Positions 17,051 through 26,797 are shown, counted from the first letter of the stretch. The stretch: 64,000 bases of DNA from Cohnella endophytica (GCF_003628305.1 NZ_RBZM01000002.1:124001-188000); one strand, 5' to 3'. Numbers and translations are program-made. Notes: generated from the sequence alone by a model not told the origin.

Positions 17051-17095
17051 AAAAAAATAAAAGCCCCAAACCCGCGATAAGCGCGAGTTTGAGGC
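17051..17095 (-). terminator. Terminator after glnA
   Basis: On the minus strand GGGCCTCAAACTCGCGC pairs imperfectly with GCGGGTTTGGGGC around a short loop, followed by TTTTATTTTTTTC. Strong intrinsic terminator 16 bases after glnA. Confidence 0.88.
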
Positions 17096-17110
17096 CCGAA
17101 AACAAACTTA

Positions 17111-18439
17111 TTAATACATCGTGAGGTACTGATCGCGTTCCCATTGGTGAACTTGCGTCCGATACATGTCCCACTCGATTTCTTTTAACTCGTAGAAGTG
17201 GCTTAACGCGTGATCTCCGAGCGCATCGCAGACGACATCGTCGCGCAGCATTTCCGTCAACGCTTCTTTGAGGTTGATCGGCAAGCTTGGAATACCGGAG
17301 TCTATCCGTTCTTCTTCGCTCATGACGTAGATATTGCGGTCTACCGGAGCCGGAATCGCCATTTTGTTCTTAATTCCGTCCAAACCTGCTTTAAGCATAA
17401 CGGCAAGCGCCAAGTAAGGGTTAGCTGCCGGATCCGGGTTGCGGACCTCGACGCGCGTGCTCAATCCGCGGGATGCCGGAATACGAATCATCGGACTGCG
17501 ATTGCTCGCGGACCAAGCTACGTAACAAGGCGCTTCATAGCCGGGAACGAGACGTTTGTACGAGTTAACCGTCGGGTTCGTGATCGCGGCGAATCCGCGA
17601 GCATGTCTCAGAACGCCGGCCATGTACTGGCGAGCTACCGTGCTTAAACCAAGCTTATCGTTCGCGTCATAGAACGAGTTCTCGTTGCCTTTGAACAACG
17701 ATTGGTGACAGTGCATGCCGGATCCGTTCATTCCGAACAGCGGCTTCGGCATGAAGGTCGCATGCAAGCCATGCTGGCGCGCGATCGTCTTCACGACAAG
17801 CTTAAACGTCTGGATCTGGTCGGCCGCTTTGATGGCGGACGCATATTTGAAGTCGATTTCATGCTGTCCCGGCGCCACTTCGTGGTGAGACGCTTCGATC
17901 TCGAAGCCCATCTCTTCCAGTACAAGCACGATATCCCTGCGGCAATTTTCCCCGAGATCGGTCGGAGCCAAGTCGAAGTAGCCGCCTTGGTCGTTCAGTT
18001 CGGTCGTCGGATTGCCTTTATCGTCCGTCTGGAACAGGAAAAATTCCGGTTCGGGACCGACGTTCATCGTCGTATAACCCATTTCTTCCGCTTCTTCTAG
18101 CGCACGCTTCAGAATACCGCGCGGATCTCCTGCGAACGGAGTGCCGTCCGGCATATAGACATCGCAAATAAGACGGGCGACCCGGTTTTCCGTCACCCAC
18201 GGGAACACGACCCAAGTGCTCAAATCCGGATACAAGTACATGTCGGATTCTTCGATGCGGACATATCCTTCGATCGAAGAGCCGTCGAACATCATTTTGT
18301 TGTCCAACGCTTTCTCCAATTGGCTGAACGGAATTTCCACGTTCTTGATCGAACCGAGCAAATCCGTAAATTGGAGACGAATGAACCTCACGTTCTGTTC
18401 TTTGGCAATGCGCGTAATATCTTCACGAGTGTAGGTCAT
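17111..18439 (-). CDS. glnA: Glutamine synthetase, type I-alpha
   Basis: GlnA joins ammonia to glutamate using ATP and is the main ammonium-assimilating enzyme. The 442-residue length is that of the GSI-alpha form of Firmicutes, which lacks the adenylylation insert. Typical motifs are visible: FDGSSIEGY near 50-58, the catalytic loop region with GPEPEFFLF near 127-135, [10 protein letters not shown] near 240, and NRSPMIRIP near 313. In Bacillus, feedback-inhibited GlnA also controls GlnR. The gene is 30 bases after glnR and is probably read from the glnR promoter at 18930-18958. Confidence 0.98.
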   Translation of the reverse strand: MTYTREDITRIAKEQNVRFIRLQFTDLLGSIKNVEIPFSQLEKALDNKMMFDGSSIEGYVRIEESDMYLYPDLSTWVVFPWVTENRVARLICDVYMPDGTPFAGDPRGILKRALEEAEEMGYTTMNVGPEPEFFLFQTDDKGNPTTELNDQGGYFDLAPTDLGENCRRDIVLVLEEMGFEIEASHHEVAPGQHEIDFKYASAIKAADQIQTFKLVVKTIARQHGLHATFMPKPLFGMNGSGMHCHQSLFKGNENSFYDANDKLGLSTVARQYMAGVLRHARGFAAITNPTVNSYKRLVPGYEAPCYVAWSASNRSPMIRIPASRGLSTRVEVRNPDPAANPYLALAVMLKAGLDGIKNKMAIPAPVDRNIYVMSEEERIDSGIPSLPINLKEALTEMLRDDVVCDALGDHALSHFYELKEIEWDMYRTQVHQWERDQYLTMY

Positions 18440-18469
18440 GACAGCCTCCTAGAATGCTTCGTAAGCGTA

Positions 18470-18883
18470 TTATTTGTTCTTGAAGAACCGGGAAAGCTCG
18501 CCTTGGATGAGCGAGACTTGACCAGGCCGTTTGCCTGCCATCAATTGCTGCTTCAGCATACGATGAAGCTGAGAATCGCTCATCTCGCGCCGCTTGACCT
18601 CGGACACTTCGTTAATGATCGTTCCGTCATTTTCGTCCAGTCCTACCGGATTCATCACCTGTTTGATCCCTGCAATGTTAACGCCCTTCTCGATCAAAGA
18701 TTTGATTTCCATCAAGCGTTCGACGTCATTGAAGGAAAACAAGCGTTGATTGCCGTCTGTACGGGCCGGTTGAATCAGTTCGTGCTGCTCGTAATACCGA
18801 ATTTGGCGGGCGGTCAAGTCGGTCAGCTTCATTACGATGCCAATCGGAAACAATGCCATATTCCTGCGAATCTCGTCGCCCAT
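18470..18883 (-). CDS. glnR: GlnR, MerR-family nitrogen regulator
   Basis: GlnR represses glnRA and other nitrogen genes when glutamine is plentiful. The 137-residue protein has the MerR winged helix (about 5-75: FPIGIVMKLTDLTARQIRYYEQ) and a C-terminal tail (about 110-137: GQVSLIQGELSRFFKNK) like the one that in Bacillus senses feedback-inhibited glutamine synthetase. ATG 18883 follows GGAAGG by 10 bases; a TTG six codons upstream would place that site in the gene. It is cotranscribed with glnA and probably autoregulated through sites near 18910-18990. Confidence 0.95.
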   Translation of the reverse strand: MGDEIRRNMALFPIGIVMKLTDLTARQIRYYEQHELIQPARTDGNQRLFSFNDVERLMEIKSLIEKGVNIAGIKQVMNPVGLDENDGTIINEVSEVKRREMSDSQLHRMLKQQLMAGKRPGQVSLIQGELSRFFKNK

Positions 18884-18929
18884 GTCATACCAACCTTCCA
18901 ACTAGCCTGTTGTAATTGTAATCACATTC

Positions 18930-18958
18930 ATTGTAACCTCGACCACAAAACATGTCAA
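18930..18958 (-). promoter_or_regulatory. glnRA promoter
   Basis: Perfect -35 TTGACA (18958-18953), 17-base spacer, -10 TACAAT (18935-18930), 46 bases before the glnR ATG. A near-consensus SigA promoter. Confidence 0.88.
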
Positions 18959-18973
18959 GGCATGTAAGGTTTG

Positions 18974-18990
18974 TGTAGAGGGAACTTACA
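18974..18990 (-). promoter_or_regulatory. Candidate GlnR operator
   Basis: TGTAGAGGGAACTTACA fits the GlnR/TnrA consensus TGTNA-N7-TNACA with one mismatch. It lies just upstream of the glnRA -35 and overlaps the ynbB stop. A second palindrome with 6-base spacing (TGTAATTGTAATCACA, 18910-18925) covers the likely start point; its spacing is one base short. Confidence 0.45.
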
Positions 18991-20263
18991 AATAACCGCG
19001 TTCGCGGAAATCCGACAAAGCTTGCCTTACGGCAAACTTCACATGCGCGTAAGTAAGCCCTCCTTGCATGTAAGCGATGTAGGGTTCCCGTACCGGGGCG
19101 TCGGCCGACAACTCCAAGCTACCGCCTTGAATGAAAGTTCCCGCGGCCATAATAACGGGATGTTCGTAACCGGGCATATCCCACGGTTCAGGAACGACAT
19201 GGGCGTCGACGGCTGCAGCCTTCTGGATGGCTTGCACGAAATGCACTAAAGGATCCGCTCCCGCGAAACGGATCGCTTGAATCAAGTCCGTTCTCGGATC
19301 GTCCCACTTCGGGTGGGTTTCGAAGCCGAGCTTCGCGAACATGGACGCCGCGAACACGCTACCCTTCACTGCTTGTCCCACCAATAACGGTGCAAGGAAA
19401 AGACCTTGATAGATCGAACGCGTCGTGCCGAGCATGGCGCCTACTTCGCCCCCGATACCCGGCGCGGTCATGCGGAACGCGGCCAGCTCGACCAGCCGCT
19501 CCTTGCCCGCGATATATCCGCCGCTGGCGGCAAGACCGCCTCCCGGATTTTTGATGAGCGAACCGGCGATCAGGTCGACCCCCACCTCGGTCGGCTCCAT
19601 TCGCTCGGTAAATTCGCCGTAACAATTGTCCGCGAATACGATGCCGTCCGGTTTCAACGCTTTTATTCGCGTTGCCATATCCCCGATCTGCTCCACCGTG
19701 AACGAAGGTCGCCAATCGTACCCCCGCGAACGTTGGATCGCGAATACTTTCGTGCGATCGGTAACCGCGGCTTCGACCGCATCCCAATCGACGCCGCCAT
19801 CGGACAGCAGAGGAACGATGACCGTACGAACGCCCCAATCCGCCAGCGAGCCTAGGCCATCCCCCGGTTTGCCGATGACTTTATGCAAGGTGTCGTACGG
19901 TTTGCCGGTAACGAACAAAAGCTCGTCGCCGGGACGCAGACAACCGAACAAAGCCGCCGATATCGTAGCGGTTCCCGATACCAAATGCGGTCTGACGATC
20001 GCGGCTTCGGCTCCGAATACTTCCGCGTATACCCGGTCCAGAACTTCCCGTCCGCTGTCGTTATAGCCGTATCCCGTCGAAGCCGCGAAATGGTAATCGC
20101 TGACGCGATGCTTCTGAAATGCCCGAATAACCTTGGTTTGATTAAACTCGACGATTCGATCCAATGTCCGGAACCTCGCGGCGACCTGCTCTTCGGCCTC
20201 TTCCGCCCATTGCTCCCATTGCCGATCGAAATCCGAATGTATGTTGTCTCTCATGCTGCTCAC
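18986..20263 (-). CDS. ynbB: YnbB-like PLP-dependent protein (aluminium resistance family)
   Basis: A 425-residue fold-type I PLP enzyme of the 'methionine gamma-lyase family / aluminium resistance protein' group. STGYGYND near 62 and SGTATISAAL near 96 form the cofactor pocket, FADNCYGEF near 210 supplies the Asp that pairs with the PLP ring, and Lys238 in GSLIKNPGGG is the Schiff base lysine. The true reaction is not established. The GTG start at 20263 has GGAG five bases upstream; the ATG three codons in is further away. Position between hflX and glnR is the same as in B. subtilis. Confidence 0.85.
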   Translation of the reverse strand: MSSMRDNIHSDFDRQWEQWAEEAEEQVAARFRTLDRIVEFNQTKVIRAFQKHRVSDYHFAASTGYGYNDSGREVLDRVYAEVFGAEAAIVRPHLVSGTATISAALFGCLRPGDELLFVTGKPYDTLHKVIGKPGDGLGSLADWGVRTVIVPLLSDGGVDWDAVEAAVTDRTKVFAIQRSRGYDWRPSFTVEQIGDMATRIKALKPDGIVFADNCYGEFTERMEPTEVGVDLIAGSLIKNPGGGLAASGGYIAGKERLVELAAFRMTAPGIGGEVGAMLGTTRSIYQGLFLAPLLVGQAVKGSVFAASMFAKLGFETHPKWDDPRTDLIQAIRFAGADPLVHFVQAIQKAAAVDAHVVPEPWDMPGYEHPVIMAAGTFIQGGSLELSADAPVREPYIAYMQGGLTYAHVKFAVRQALSDFRERGYL

Positions 20264-20298
20264 TTATTCTCCTTTTCCCCTTAAGCGACGATTCCGGT

Positions 20299-21597
20299 CT
20301 ATTGCCCCATGAAGCGAAAGTCCTCCAACTCGCGTCCCGACTTCACCATATCCGCCATGTTCAGCCTAACGGTCAAGAGAAGCCAATCCTCGTCCGTATC
20401 GGAATCCGTCACCTCGCCGACCCGATAGGCGAGCGCGGCTAGATCCCCTCTAGATGCCGGAATACGGTAACGAGCTACTTCGCCGAGAATCCGATCTTCG
20501 ATCGCTACGCGCAGCCGGGCCATATCTTGCTCGACGAAAGCGTTGACGCGTATCGTGTCCGACCCTCCGGTCATCATGGATAACGCCGATTCCGAGCTCA
20601 AATCGATTTTGTTATACACGATCATCGTCGGTTTACCGCCGGCGCCCAGGTCTTGCAGCACCTCTTCGACGACCTTCATCTGTCTCGCGAGCATCGGAGA
20701 CGAGGCGTCTACGACATGCAGCAGTAAATCGGCTTCGACCGCTTCTTCGAGCGTAGCGCGGAAAGCGGCCACCAAATCATGCGGCAGGTTCTGGATGAAT
20801 CCGACCGTATCCGTCAGAATGATCTCTTTGCCGCTCGGCAATTCCAAGTTGCGCGAAGTCGGATCCAGCGTGGCGAACAGCTTGTTTTCCGCCAGCACGT
20901 CCGCTTCCGTTAACTGCCTTAGCAACGTCGACTTGCCCGCGTTCGTATATCCGACGAGCGCCACTTGAACGGCGCCGGCTTTGCGACGTCGCTCGCGATG
21001 CAGCGTCCTATGGGCAGTTACCGCTTCAAGTTGCCGCTTTAGCTCCGTAATCCGATCCCGGATATGCCTTCTGTCCATCTCCAACTTCGTCTCTCCGGGA
21101 CCTCTAGTTCCGATTCCGCCGCCGAGACGAGAGAGATTTATCCCATGTCCGGATAAACGCGGCAGCAAATAAGACAGCTGCGCCAATTCGACCTGAAGAA
21201 TTCCTTCCCGCGTCTTGGCGCGCCCGGCGAAGATGTCCAGAATGAGCTGGGTTCGATCGATGATTTTCATATCGAGAGCTTCCTCGAGATTCCGAACCTG
21301 CGCTCCGGAAAGTTCCTGATCGAATATCGCCGTATCGGCGCCTGTTTCTTCCGCAAGGGCGCGGATTTCCTGCGCCTTTCCTTTGCCGACGAAATACTTC
21401 TTGTCCGGAACGTCGAGATTTTGCATTACCGTTCCGATGACCGATACGCCGGCCGTATCCGCCAATGCGACGAGTTCTTCCAAAGAATGAACCGGATCGG
21501 CTCCGGCTCTCTTAACCTTGTCGGTCACTAAACTAACGAGAACGGCTTTTTCTTGCTCGCCGGCTTGCGTTTCGTACGTGGCTTGTTTCAAAAGCAA
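20299..21597 (-). CDS. hflX: Ribosome-associated GTPase HflX
   Basis: HflX is a GTPase that splits stalled or hibernating 70S ribosomes after stress. The 432-residue protein has the HflX N-terminal domain (about 20-110, with [12 protein letters not shown] near 68), the glycine-rich linker [16 protein letters not shown] near 158-173, and the G domain: G1 GYTNAGKS (216-223), G2 TLDPTSR, G3 DTVGF, and NKID (G4). The C-terminal domain is strand-rich. It lies 35 bases upstream of ynbB and 47 bases after spoVK. Confidence 0.95.
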   Translation of the reverse strand: MLLKQATYETQAGEQEKAVLVSLVTDKVKRAGADPVHSLEELVALADTAGVSVIGTVMQNLDVPDKKYFVGKGKAQEIRALAEETGADTAIFDQELSGAQVRNLEEALDMKIIDRTQLILDIFAGRAKTREGILQVELAQLSYLLPRLSGHGINLSRLGGGIGTRGPGETKLEMDRRHIRDRITELKRQLEAVTAHRTLHRERRRKAGAVQVALVGYTNAGKSTLLRQLTEADVLAENKLFATLDPTSRNLELPSGKEIILTDTVGFIQNLPHDLVAAFRATLEEAVEADLLLHVVDASSPMLARQMKVVEEVLQDLGAGGKPTMIVYNKIDLSSESALSMMTGGSDTIRVNAFVEQDMARLRVAIEDRILGEVARYRIPASRGDLAALAYRVGEVTDSDTDEDWLLLTVRLNMADMVKSGRELEDFRFMGQ

Positions 21598-21644
21598 CCC
21601 TCTTTCTCAAAGCGATTCACGTCAATTCTAAGCTCATGACGACC

Positions 21645-22631
21645 TTATAAACCGCGAATGTCCTCCGGACGGAGCGACATTAACTCCTGGCGTCCGGGGG
21701 AACCGTTCGGATGCTGCGAGAGTAAACGCACGGCTTGGTAACGGATAGCCCGTTCCAATACGTTGCGAACAAATCGGGCGTTGCTGAAATCGTACACCGC
21801 ATCCGACTTTTCTTGGGTAATTAGCTGCCTGAGCTTGAATACCGTCTGAGGGAGCAGCGTGTACTCCCGGTCTCTGGTCATGCTTTCGGAAATCTGCACG
21901 AGCTGGTCGATCGAATAATCCGGGAACTCCATCTGGATCGGAAAACGCGAAGGCAACCCCGGATTCGTCAACAAAAACGTCTCGATCTCGACCGTATATC
22001 CCGCGAGGATAAGGATGAATTGGTTCTTATAATCCTCCATCGCTTTGACGAGCGTGTCGATCGCTTCTTTGCCGAAATCCTTTTCTCCTCCGCGAGCCAA
22101 GCTATAGGCTTCGTCCACGAACAATACGCCGCCGAGCGATTTCTTGACCAGCTCTCTCGTTTTCTGCGCCGTATGCCCGATATATTCGCCCACGAGATCG
22201 GCCCGTTCCACCTCCACGAGATGACCCTTTGCCAGCAGCCCCATGCTCTGAAAAAGCTTAGCGAGCAATCTGGCCACCGTCGTCTTTCCCGTACCGGGAT
22301 TTCCTTTGAAAATCATATGATAGACGTGCGCTTGCGCCTGTAAGCTAGCCTCGCTCCGATATTGCATAATCTGCAGCAACGCATAAATCTCGTAGACGAG
22401 TTCCTTGACGTTATCCAAGCCGATCATGCGGTCCAGTTCCTTCTGCCATTCGGCCCATGGGCCGGATTGGGGCAGCGACTTGACGTTGCCTGCAGCTTCC
22501 GCCGATTGCAACGAGTTAGACGCGGAATCCGTATCCGCGGAATTCCTAAGCACGACATTGATTTGCCGCGACGGCCTTTTGCTCGCGGCCGTAGCTTCCT
22601 TTGCTTCCGATGCGCTCGATTTGACGTTCAT
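21645..22631 (-). CDS. spoVK: Stage V sporulation protein K, AAA ATPase
   Basis: A 328-residue CbxX/CfqX-type AAA ATPase matching SpoVK, which is needed for spore maturation in Bacillus. A variable Ser/Ala-rich N-terminus (1-55) leads to a single AAA domain: Walker A GNPGTGKTT (110-118), Walker B VLFVDEA (169-175), sensor 1 in LILAGY near 207 and an arginine finger region in NPGLPSRF near 221. ATG 22631 follows GGGGTGAGG. It heads the spoVK-hflX-ynbB-glnR-glnA run conserved with B. subtilis. I could not assign a sporulation sigma promoter. Confidence 0.92.
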   Translation of the reverse strand: MNVKSSASEAKEATAASKRPSRQINVVLRNSADTDSASNSLQSAEAAGNVKSLPQSGPWAEWQKELDRMIGLDNVKELVYEIYALLQIMQYRSEASLQAQAHVYHMIFKGNPGTGKTTVARLLAKLFQSMGLLAKGHLVEVERADLVGEYIGHTAQKTRELVKKSLGGVLFVDEAYSLARGGEKDFGKEAIDTLVKAMEDYKNQFILILAGYTVEIETFLLTNPGLPSRFPIQMEFPDYSIDQLVQISESMTRDREYTLLPQTVFKLRQLITQEKSDAVYDFSNARFVRNVLERAIRYQAVRLLSQHPNGSPGRQELMSLRPEDIRGL

Positions 22632-22705
22632 CGCGCCTCACCCCATAGCACTTAAGTCGACGAATTTGCCGCAATACCAATGTATTCCGTTCGTCCGACG
22701 GCTAG

Positions 22706-23386
22706 TCATAGGAAGAGCTTAGTCCCGAGCCATTTCGTATAAGCCAGCACTTCCCGTGTATTGTGATAAGACATTTTCAGAACCGTCGACTTCGTTACGG
22801 CTACCTGCACGGGCGCAAAATCCAATTTCTTCGCGATATCCGCCGCTCTGGACCCATGGTAATTGTGCGTCACGATAATAGCCGTTCGCCATCCCTGATC
22901 TTCCATCAGCTTTCTCGAATTGACCAGATTCTCGTAAGTACTGCGAGATAGCGGTTCGGCCATGATCGCCGACTCCGGAACGCCCTGTTCAAGCAAATAT
23001 CTTTTCATGCCTTCCGCTTCCGTAACCGTGGCGCCGTTATCGTCGAGACCGCCCGTAACGATAATATGCTCGAACGCGCCTTCTCGATACAATCTTAAAG
23101 CCAGGTTCAATCGCTCTTGCAGCCCCGGACTAGGTTTGTCATTCCATAACGTGGCACCTAAGACGATACCCGTATCCGCGCGCGCCGAAGTCGAGACGGA
23201 AACCTCGTCTCTGACCGTTCCTTCATAGTGCGTGATCACGTAATATAAGGAAGCGCACCATGCGACGAGCGCAACGAACCCGATCGCCGCCGCCCAGAAA
23301 AAGACGCGCAGCCATTTCTTGCGCTTTCTTTTCGGAGAATAGAGGTTCGTAGTCAATTCAAATCTCCCTCTCGTGAAATCGCGCAT
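22706..23386 (-). CDS. YdcF/SanA-like DUF218 membrane protein
   Basis: A 226-residue protein with a cytosolic basic N-terminus (KRKRKK at about 19-24), one transmembrane helix (about 28-50) and an extracytoplasmic DUF218 domain: DTGIVLGATLWN near 73, ERLNLALRLYREG near 92, IVTGG near 110, and TYENLVNS near 150. The family includes E. coli SanA/ElyC, linked to envelope integrity; the reaction is unknown. The start shares one base with the stop of the DUF402 gene (TGATG), so they are translationally coupled. Confidence 0.85.
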   Translation of the reverse strand: MRDFTRGRFELTTNLYSPKRKRKKWLRVFFWAAAIGFVALVAWCASLYYVITHYEGTVRDEVSVSTSARADTGIVLGATLWNDKPSPGLQERLNLALRLYREGAFEHIIVTGGLDDNGATVTEAEGMKRYLLEQGVPESAIMAEPLSRSTYENLVNSRKLMEDQGWRTAIIVTHNYHGSRAADIAKKLDFAPVQVAVTKSTVLKMSYHNTREVLAYTKWLGTKLFL

Positions 23387-23946
23387 CAGACGGTTCCTTT
23401 CTCCCAGCCCAGTTTATCCAACAGTTGTTTGCGATGAGATAAACTAAGATCGAAAAACGGGAATTTGTTCTGGTTCATCAGCTCTAATAAGCGCGCTGCC
23501 GTCTTCTGGGCCATCGCGGAATCGCGGACGGTAATCTGACCGTCGTCCAATGCTTCCTCCAGTTCGTCCTCATCCAGAAGCAAACGCTCGCCCGTAGGCA
23601 ATACGACGATATCCAAGTACAGATCATCGAACCAAGGCACTTGTTGATCGGTCAGCCCTTGAATTTTGCAAATATCGATGTACCACTGCACGACTTGCCC
23701 CTTATCGTCGAACATCGTCGTCACGACGAAATGCTCTCCGCGCGGAAAATGCTGCATCCACAAATAACCGCGATCCGCCAAACACATTCTCCGGCCGTTG
23801 TACTCCTTCCACAACGGATCCCGCAGTTCATGAATGCGGTACAAAGTCACGAAACCCTTAAAGTGCGGCTCGTCCATCGGAATGCAAGCATAGCTTTTCT
23901 TTAAGATGCGCCGCCAATTGGCCCGATCCGAAAATTTACGTTTCAT
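23386..23946 (-). CDS. DUF402 protein (predicted nucleotide phosphatase)
   Basis: A 186-residue DUF402 protein like B. subtilis YgaC and the staphylococcal nucleoside di/triphosphatase of this family. Typical features are a Lys/Arg-rich N-terminus, WMQHFPRGEHFVV near 67, WYIDICKIQGL near 92, and the acidic metal-binding stretch PWFDDLYLDIVVLPTG near 107 and LLDEDELEEAL near 125. The family hydrolyses nucleoside phosphates or RNA phosphate groups; the substrate here is unknown. ATG 23946 has GGAAAGGAT upstream and the family's usual N-terminus; a frame 25 codons longer lacks support. Confidence 0.85.
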   Translation of the reverse strand: MKRKFSDRANWRRILKKSYACIPMDEPHFKGFVTLYRIHELRDPLWKEYNGRRMCLADRGYLWMQHFPRGEHFVVTTMFDDKGQVVQWYIDICKIQGLTDQQVPWFDDLYLDIVVLPTGERLLLDEDELEEALDDGQITVRDSAMAQKTAARLLELMNQNKFPFFDLSLSHRKQLLDKLGWEKGTV

Positions 23947-24086
23947 GAAAACTATCCTTTCCGTAAATCCAACGTTAGTGTGTACATCCCTGCCGCCGTC
24001 TAGGCGGCTCCATATACTCAAAGGTTACCACAAACTGCCTTTACGCACCAGTTAAGCGCCGCGGAGCGACATCTAAACGCAAAATA

Positions 24087-24126
24087 AACGAGACGTTGCA
24101 GGAGGTCTTTCCCTTCAACGCCTCGT
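24087..24126 (-). terminator. Terminator after the ABC exporter operon
   Basis: On the minus strand AACGAGGCGTTG pairs with CAACGTCTCGTT (one G-U pair), followed by TATTTTG. It lies 46 bases after the permease stop and resembles the hairpin at 26798-26840. Confidence 0.8.
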
Positions 24127-24172
24127 TCGATTTTGATCGCTTGTTTCGTCTGCCAATACAATCGTAACTACT

Positions 24173-24922
24173 CTAGACCTCTCTGCGTTCGAATGACAAA
24201 TACCCAAGCGAAACGAAGAGCACGATTCCCGATAATACAAATAATGAAGAAGTAAGCAACCTGCCTGAAGCGACCGTGTTGCTCAACCATAAAACGTACC
24301 AATCCGTATACGATGCAAGGGAAAATGCCGAGAAGCCTTTCACGAAATAGGGGGCTATTTTCGCTGCTGCATAGATAACGATCGAGAAAGTTAGAAATCC
24401 GCTCGAACTGCGGAAAAACTGGGACACCCAAGAAAAAAACGCGGCAAGCGCCAACATGGATAAGAAACCCGCAAAATATGCTTTTACGAATCCAAACCAA
24501 TCCGCTAACGACTGACCGACCGATCCCGCAAGAGCGTTACAGATCAAAGTCACCGCAAGCAAAAGGAAGAGCAATGCGGCTATGGCAACCGCGAGAGCCG
24601 ACAATTTGGCTAAATAGATGCGGAATCGCGTAATCGGCCGGAGCAATGATAGCTTTAAGGTTCGGGTCGAAACTTCGTGCGGGAACAATTCGGCAATCGT
24701 CAGAAACAGAAAAATCGGGATCCAAATCGCCGTATACACGCCGAGCATTTCGATCGGGAACGAGGAATTAACGGAGATGATTCCCAATACGGATTTAAGC
24801 GATCGAAAAGCAAAGGTAGCCAAGATCGGTACGACTACGGAGACGACCATAAAGATAAGCGTCGTTTTCCGGTAATACATTAGACAGAACTCATTGCGGA
24901 TTGCCGCTCGTAAGCTGGCCAT
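24173..24922 (-). CDS. ABC-2 type transporter permease
   Basis: A 249-residue integral membrane protein with about six transmembrane segments (near 18-40, 52-75, 95-125, 140-165, 170-190 and 220-240), the shape of an ABC-2 exporter subunit. LFPHEVSTRTLKLSLLRPITR near 85-104 is the amphipathic coupling region typical of bacitracin/lantibiotic-type exporters. It should form the membrane part of an exporter with the ATPase encoded just upstream; their genes overlap by 32 bases. A second permease is not present, so it likely forms a homodimer. Substrate unknown. Confidence 0.85.
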   Translation of the reverse strand: MASLRAAIRNEFCLMYYRKTTLIFMVVSVVVPILATFAFRSLKSVLGIISVNSSFPIEMLGVYTAIWIPIFLFLTIAELFPHEVSTRTLKLSLLRPITRFRIYLAKLSALAVAIAALLFLLLAVTLICNALAGSVGQSLADWFGFVKAYFAGFLSMLALAAFFSWVSQFFRSSSGFLTFSIVIYAAAKIAPYFVKGFSAFSLASYTDWYVLWLSNTVASGRLLTSSLFVLSGIVLFVSLGYLSFERREV

Positions 24923-25652
24923 CGCTTATCGCCTCCTTGCTTCTCGCGAGTTGACGAATATAAAATTGCTCGAGGGTACTGCCGTCCCTTAACAAATCGG
25001 CTACCTCCCCCTCTTGCACGAGTTCCCCTCCGAAGACAATTCCGATCCGATTGCATAATTGCTCAAGTTCATGAATCATATGACTTGAAATCAGAAAAGT
25101 AATCCCCCGCTCCGAGGATAACCTTCTAACCATTTCCCTGAACAAGACGATTCCTTCGATATCCAGTCCGTTCGTCGGCTCGTCCAGCAGGACGAGTTCG
25201 GGATCCGGGAGCACGGCTGCTGCAAGCGCTAGCTTCTGCTTCATCCCGGTAGAAAAAAATTTAATTTTCTCGTGGGCGTAAGGAGATAATCCGACTTGCT
25301 CAAGCGTCTGCATGATCGCTTCGCGTCTAAGGTTAGGATAGAACCTAGCGACCAGCTTCAAGTAATCGACGGCATTCGTATACTCGTAAAAATCGGCCGA
25401 CTCGATCATGCAGCCCACTTTATTCATGGCGGATTCGAACGATTCGCCGATAGAGCGGCCAAATAGGGCAATCGAGCCGCTATCCGGTCGGATGAGTCCC
25501 GTCATTAGTTTTAATAGCGTCGTTTTGCCTGCTCCATTCGGCCCGAGTAGACCGTAGACGTCTCCTCTGCGAAGCTCTAGCGTAATGTTTCGTACTCCCC
25601 TGTTGTTTCGATAAGCTTTCGATAAGTCCGCAATCGCGACGATCGGTTCCAC
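24891..25652 (-). CDS. ABC transporter ATPase, bacitracin-exporter type
   Basis: A 253-residue ATPase with Walker A GPNGAGKTT near 37-45, a Q-loop variant at CMIESADFYEY, signature STGMKQKLALA near 136, Walker B LVLLDEPTNGLD near 156, and H-loop SSHMIHELEQL near 190. The FSTGMKQK form of the signature is typical of BcrA-like ATPases that export peptide antibiotics or lantibiotics. It is paired with the ABC-2 permease that follows. No regulator (GntR or two-component) is adjacent, and a secreted protein of unknown function lies just upstream. Confidence 0.9.
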   Translation of the reverse strand: MEPIVAIADLSKAYRNNRGVRNITLELRRGDVYGLLGPNGAGKTTLLKLMTGLIRPDSGSIALFGRSIGESFESAMNKVGCMIESADFYEYTNAVDYLKLVARFYPNLRREAIMQTLEQVGLSPYAHEKIKFFSTGMKQKLALAAAVLPDPELVLLDEPTNGLDIEGIVLFREMVRRLSSERGITFLISSHMIHELEQLCNRIGIVFGGELVQEGEVADLLRDGSTLEQFYIRQLARSKEAISDGQLTSGNPQ

Positions 25653-25740
25653 ATCGATTCCCCCTCCTCAACCGCTAAGGGCAGATGGGCTAAATAGCCG
25701 CGTCTGCCGCGACGATCGCTGTCATCCTAAAAACTATAAA

Positions 25741-26682
25741 TTAATCGCGATGCCTTCCTTCATGCCGGTCTTGAATCGTTTGTACTTTTTTACCCGTTAA
25801 ATCGATCGTATCCGGCGTCGTTTGGTCGAAACCCGATAGATGGAGATCCAAGTTCAGGTTTAATTCATGCGCGGCTCCGGAAGCATCTTTTCCGGTGAAA
25901 ACGACGCTGGCTTGCTGACGTTCGATATCGCCGGCGGCGTTCACGTCGGCATTCAAGCTAATCGAACGAATATGAATTTCCTGCGTAAGGACAAGGTTTG
26001 CGGGATCGAATAGGCTCTTTCCGAACATATCCTCCGGATCTGCTATCTTCTCCGGATTTTGCTTTTCTTTTTGGTCTTTTCCTTCATGGCCGTTTGTATC
26101 GGACAGTTTTTTGAAGGCGAGCGGCGCTAGCGCTTGAACAACGGCAGGGATTTGGACGCTATCCAGCGACAAAGAAATGCTCTTAGAACCGTCCGATCGG
26201 GTATCGACGGTCACGTAATCTTTCAAATTACCTACCAACGCATCGATGACCGTCTCCGCTTGTTGATCGAGCCACGAGCTGTCCTTACTTTCTTCGGAGT
26301 TATCGCTTTCCTTGTCCAACGGGTCTTTCTTAACGAAATAAGTATCGGCGTCGCCCTTTTTCCACGCTTGTCCGTCGGTTAACGAGTAAAGCTCGACGGA
26401 TTGTTCGACGCCCTTGTTACTGACTTTGAAGCTTCCGCTTTTCGTTTCCGTTTTCAAATTCGCCTTCAGATTGCCTTGCGCTTCCGTAAGGACGATGCCG
26501 TTATCCCGTAGTGTCGCCACGGCTTGGACGCTAACGCTGTTCAGCGCTTTCGTTGTTTTTAATGCCGTTTTATAGTCTTCGTAACCCGAAGTGCCCGCTA
26601 ACGCCGTAAGCCCGGTTGAAAGCATGACGACGCTGCTAATGCCGATCGCGCCGCCTGTCATAAGCCATTTTTTCTTGATCAT
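25741..26682 (-). CDS. Secreted protein of unknown function
   Basis: A 313-residue protein with a Sec signal peptide (MIKKKW followed by a hydrophobic stretch at about 9-28, likely cleavage after ALA at about 29). The mature part has no motif I recognise; it is rich in Ser, Asp and Lys, with a charged linker near 200-225 (HEGKDQKEKQNPEK) and long amphipathic strands. The pattern of repeated strands and a TGKDASGAAHELNL section suggests a beta-rich outer-surface domain, possibly lipid- or polymer-binding, but this is only an impression. It is 88 bases upstream of the ABC ATPase and may belong to the same transcript. Confidence 0.6.
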   Translation of the reverse strand: MIKKKWLMTGGAIGISSVVMLSTGLTALAGTSGYEDYKTALKTTKALNSVSVQAVATLRDNGIVLTEAQGNLKANLKTETKSGSFKVSNKGVEQSVELYSLTDGQAWKKGDADTYFVKKDPLDKESDNSEESKDSSWLDQQAETVIDALVGNLKDYVTVDTRSDGSKSISLSLDSVQIPAVVQALAPLAFKKLSDTNGHEGKDQKEKQNPEKIADPEDMFGKSLFDPANLVLTQEIHIRSISLNADVNAAGDIERQQASVVFTGKDASGAAHELNLNLDLHLSGFDQTTPDTIDLTGKKVQTIQDRHEGRHRD

Positions 26683-26797
26683 GGATATCCTCCCTAGCTT
26701 GGATTGATCTTACTCTTGTAGCGTAACCTTCAGAAATGAATGAACTGTGAATGGTCTATTAAATAAATCTTAACTTGAGCTGAAAGATGACCAAACG

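Noticed and set aside
16956..17174. A 72-codon minus-strand frame overlapping the glnA 3' end, with a hydrophobic stretch
   Set aside because: It starts inside glnA in another frame and runs through the glnA terminator. The hydrophobic part is encoded by the hairpin and T-tract.
18910..18948. Two more TGTAA...ACA palindromes as GlnR operators
   Set aside because: Spacing is 6 instead of 7 bases, so they were not listed as separate operators, only mentioned with the 18974-18990 candidate.
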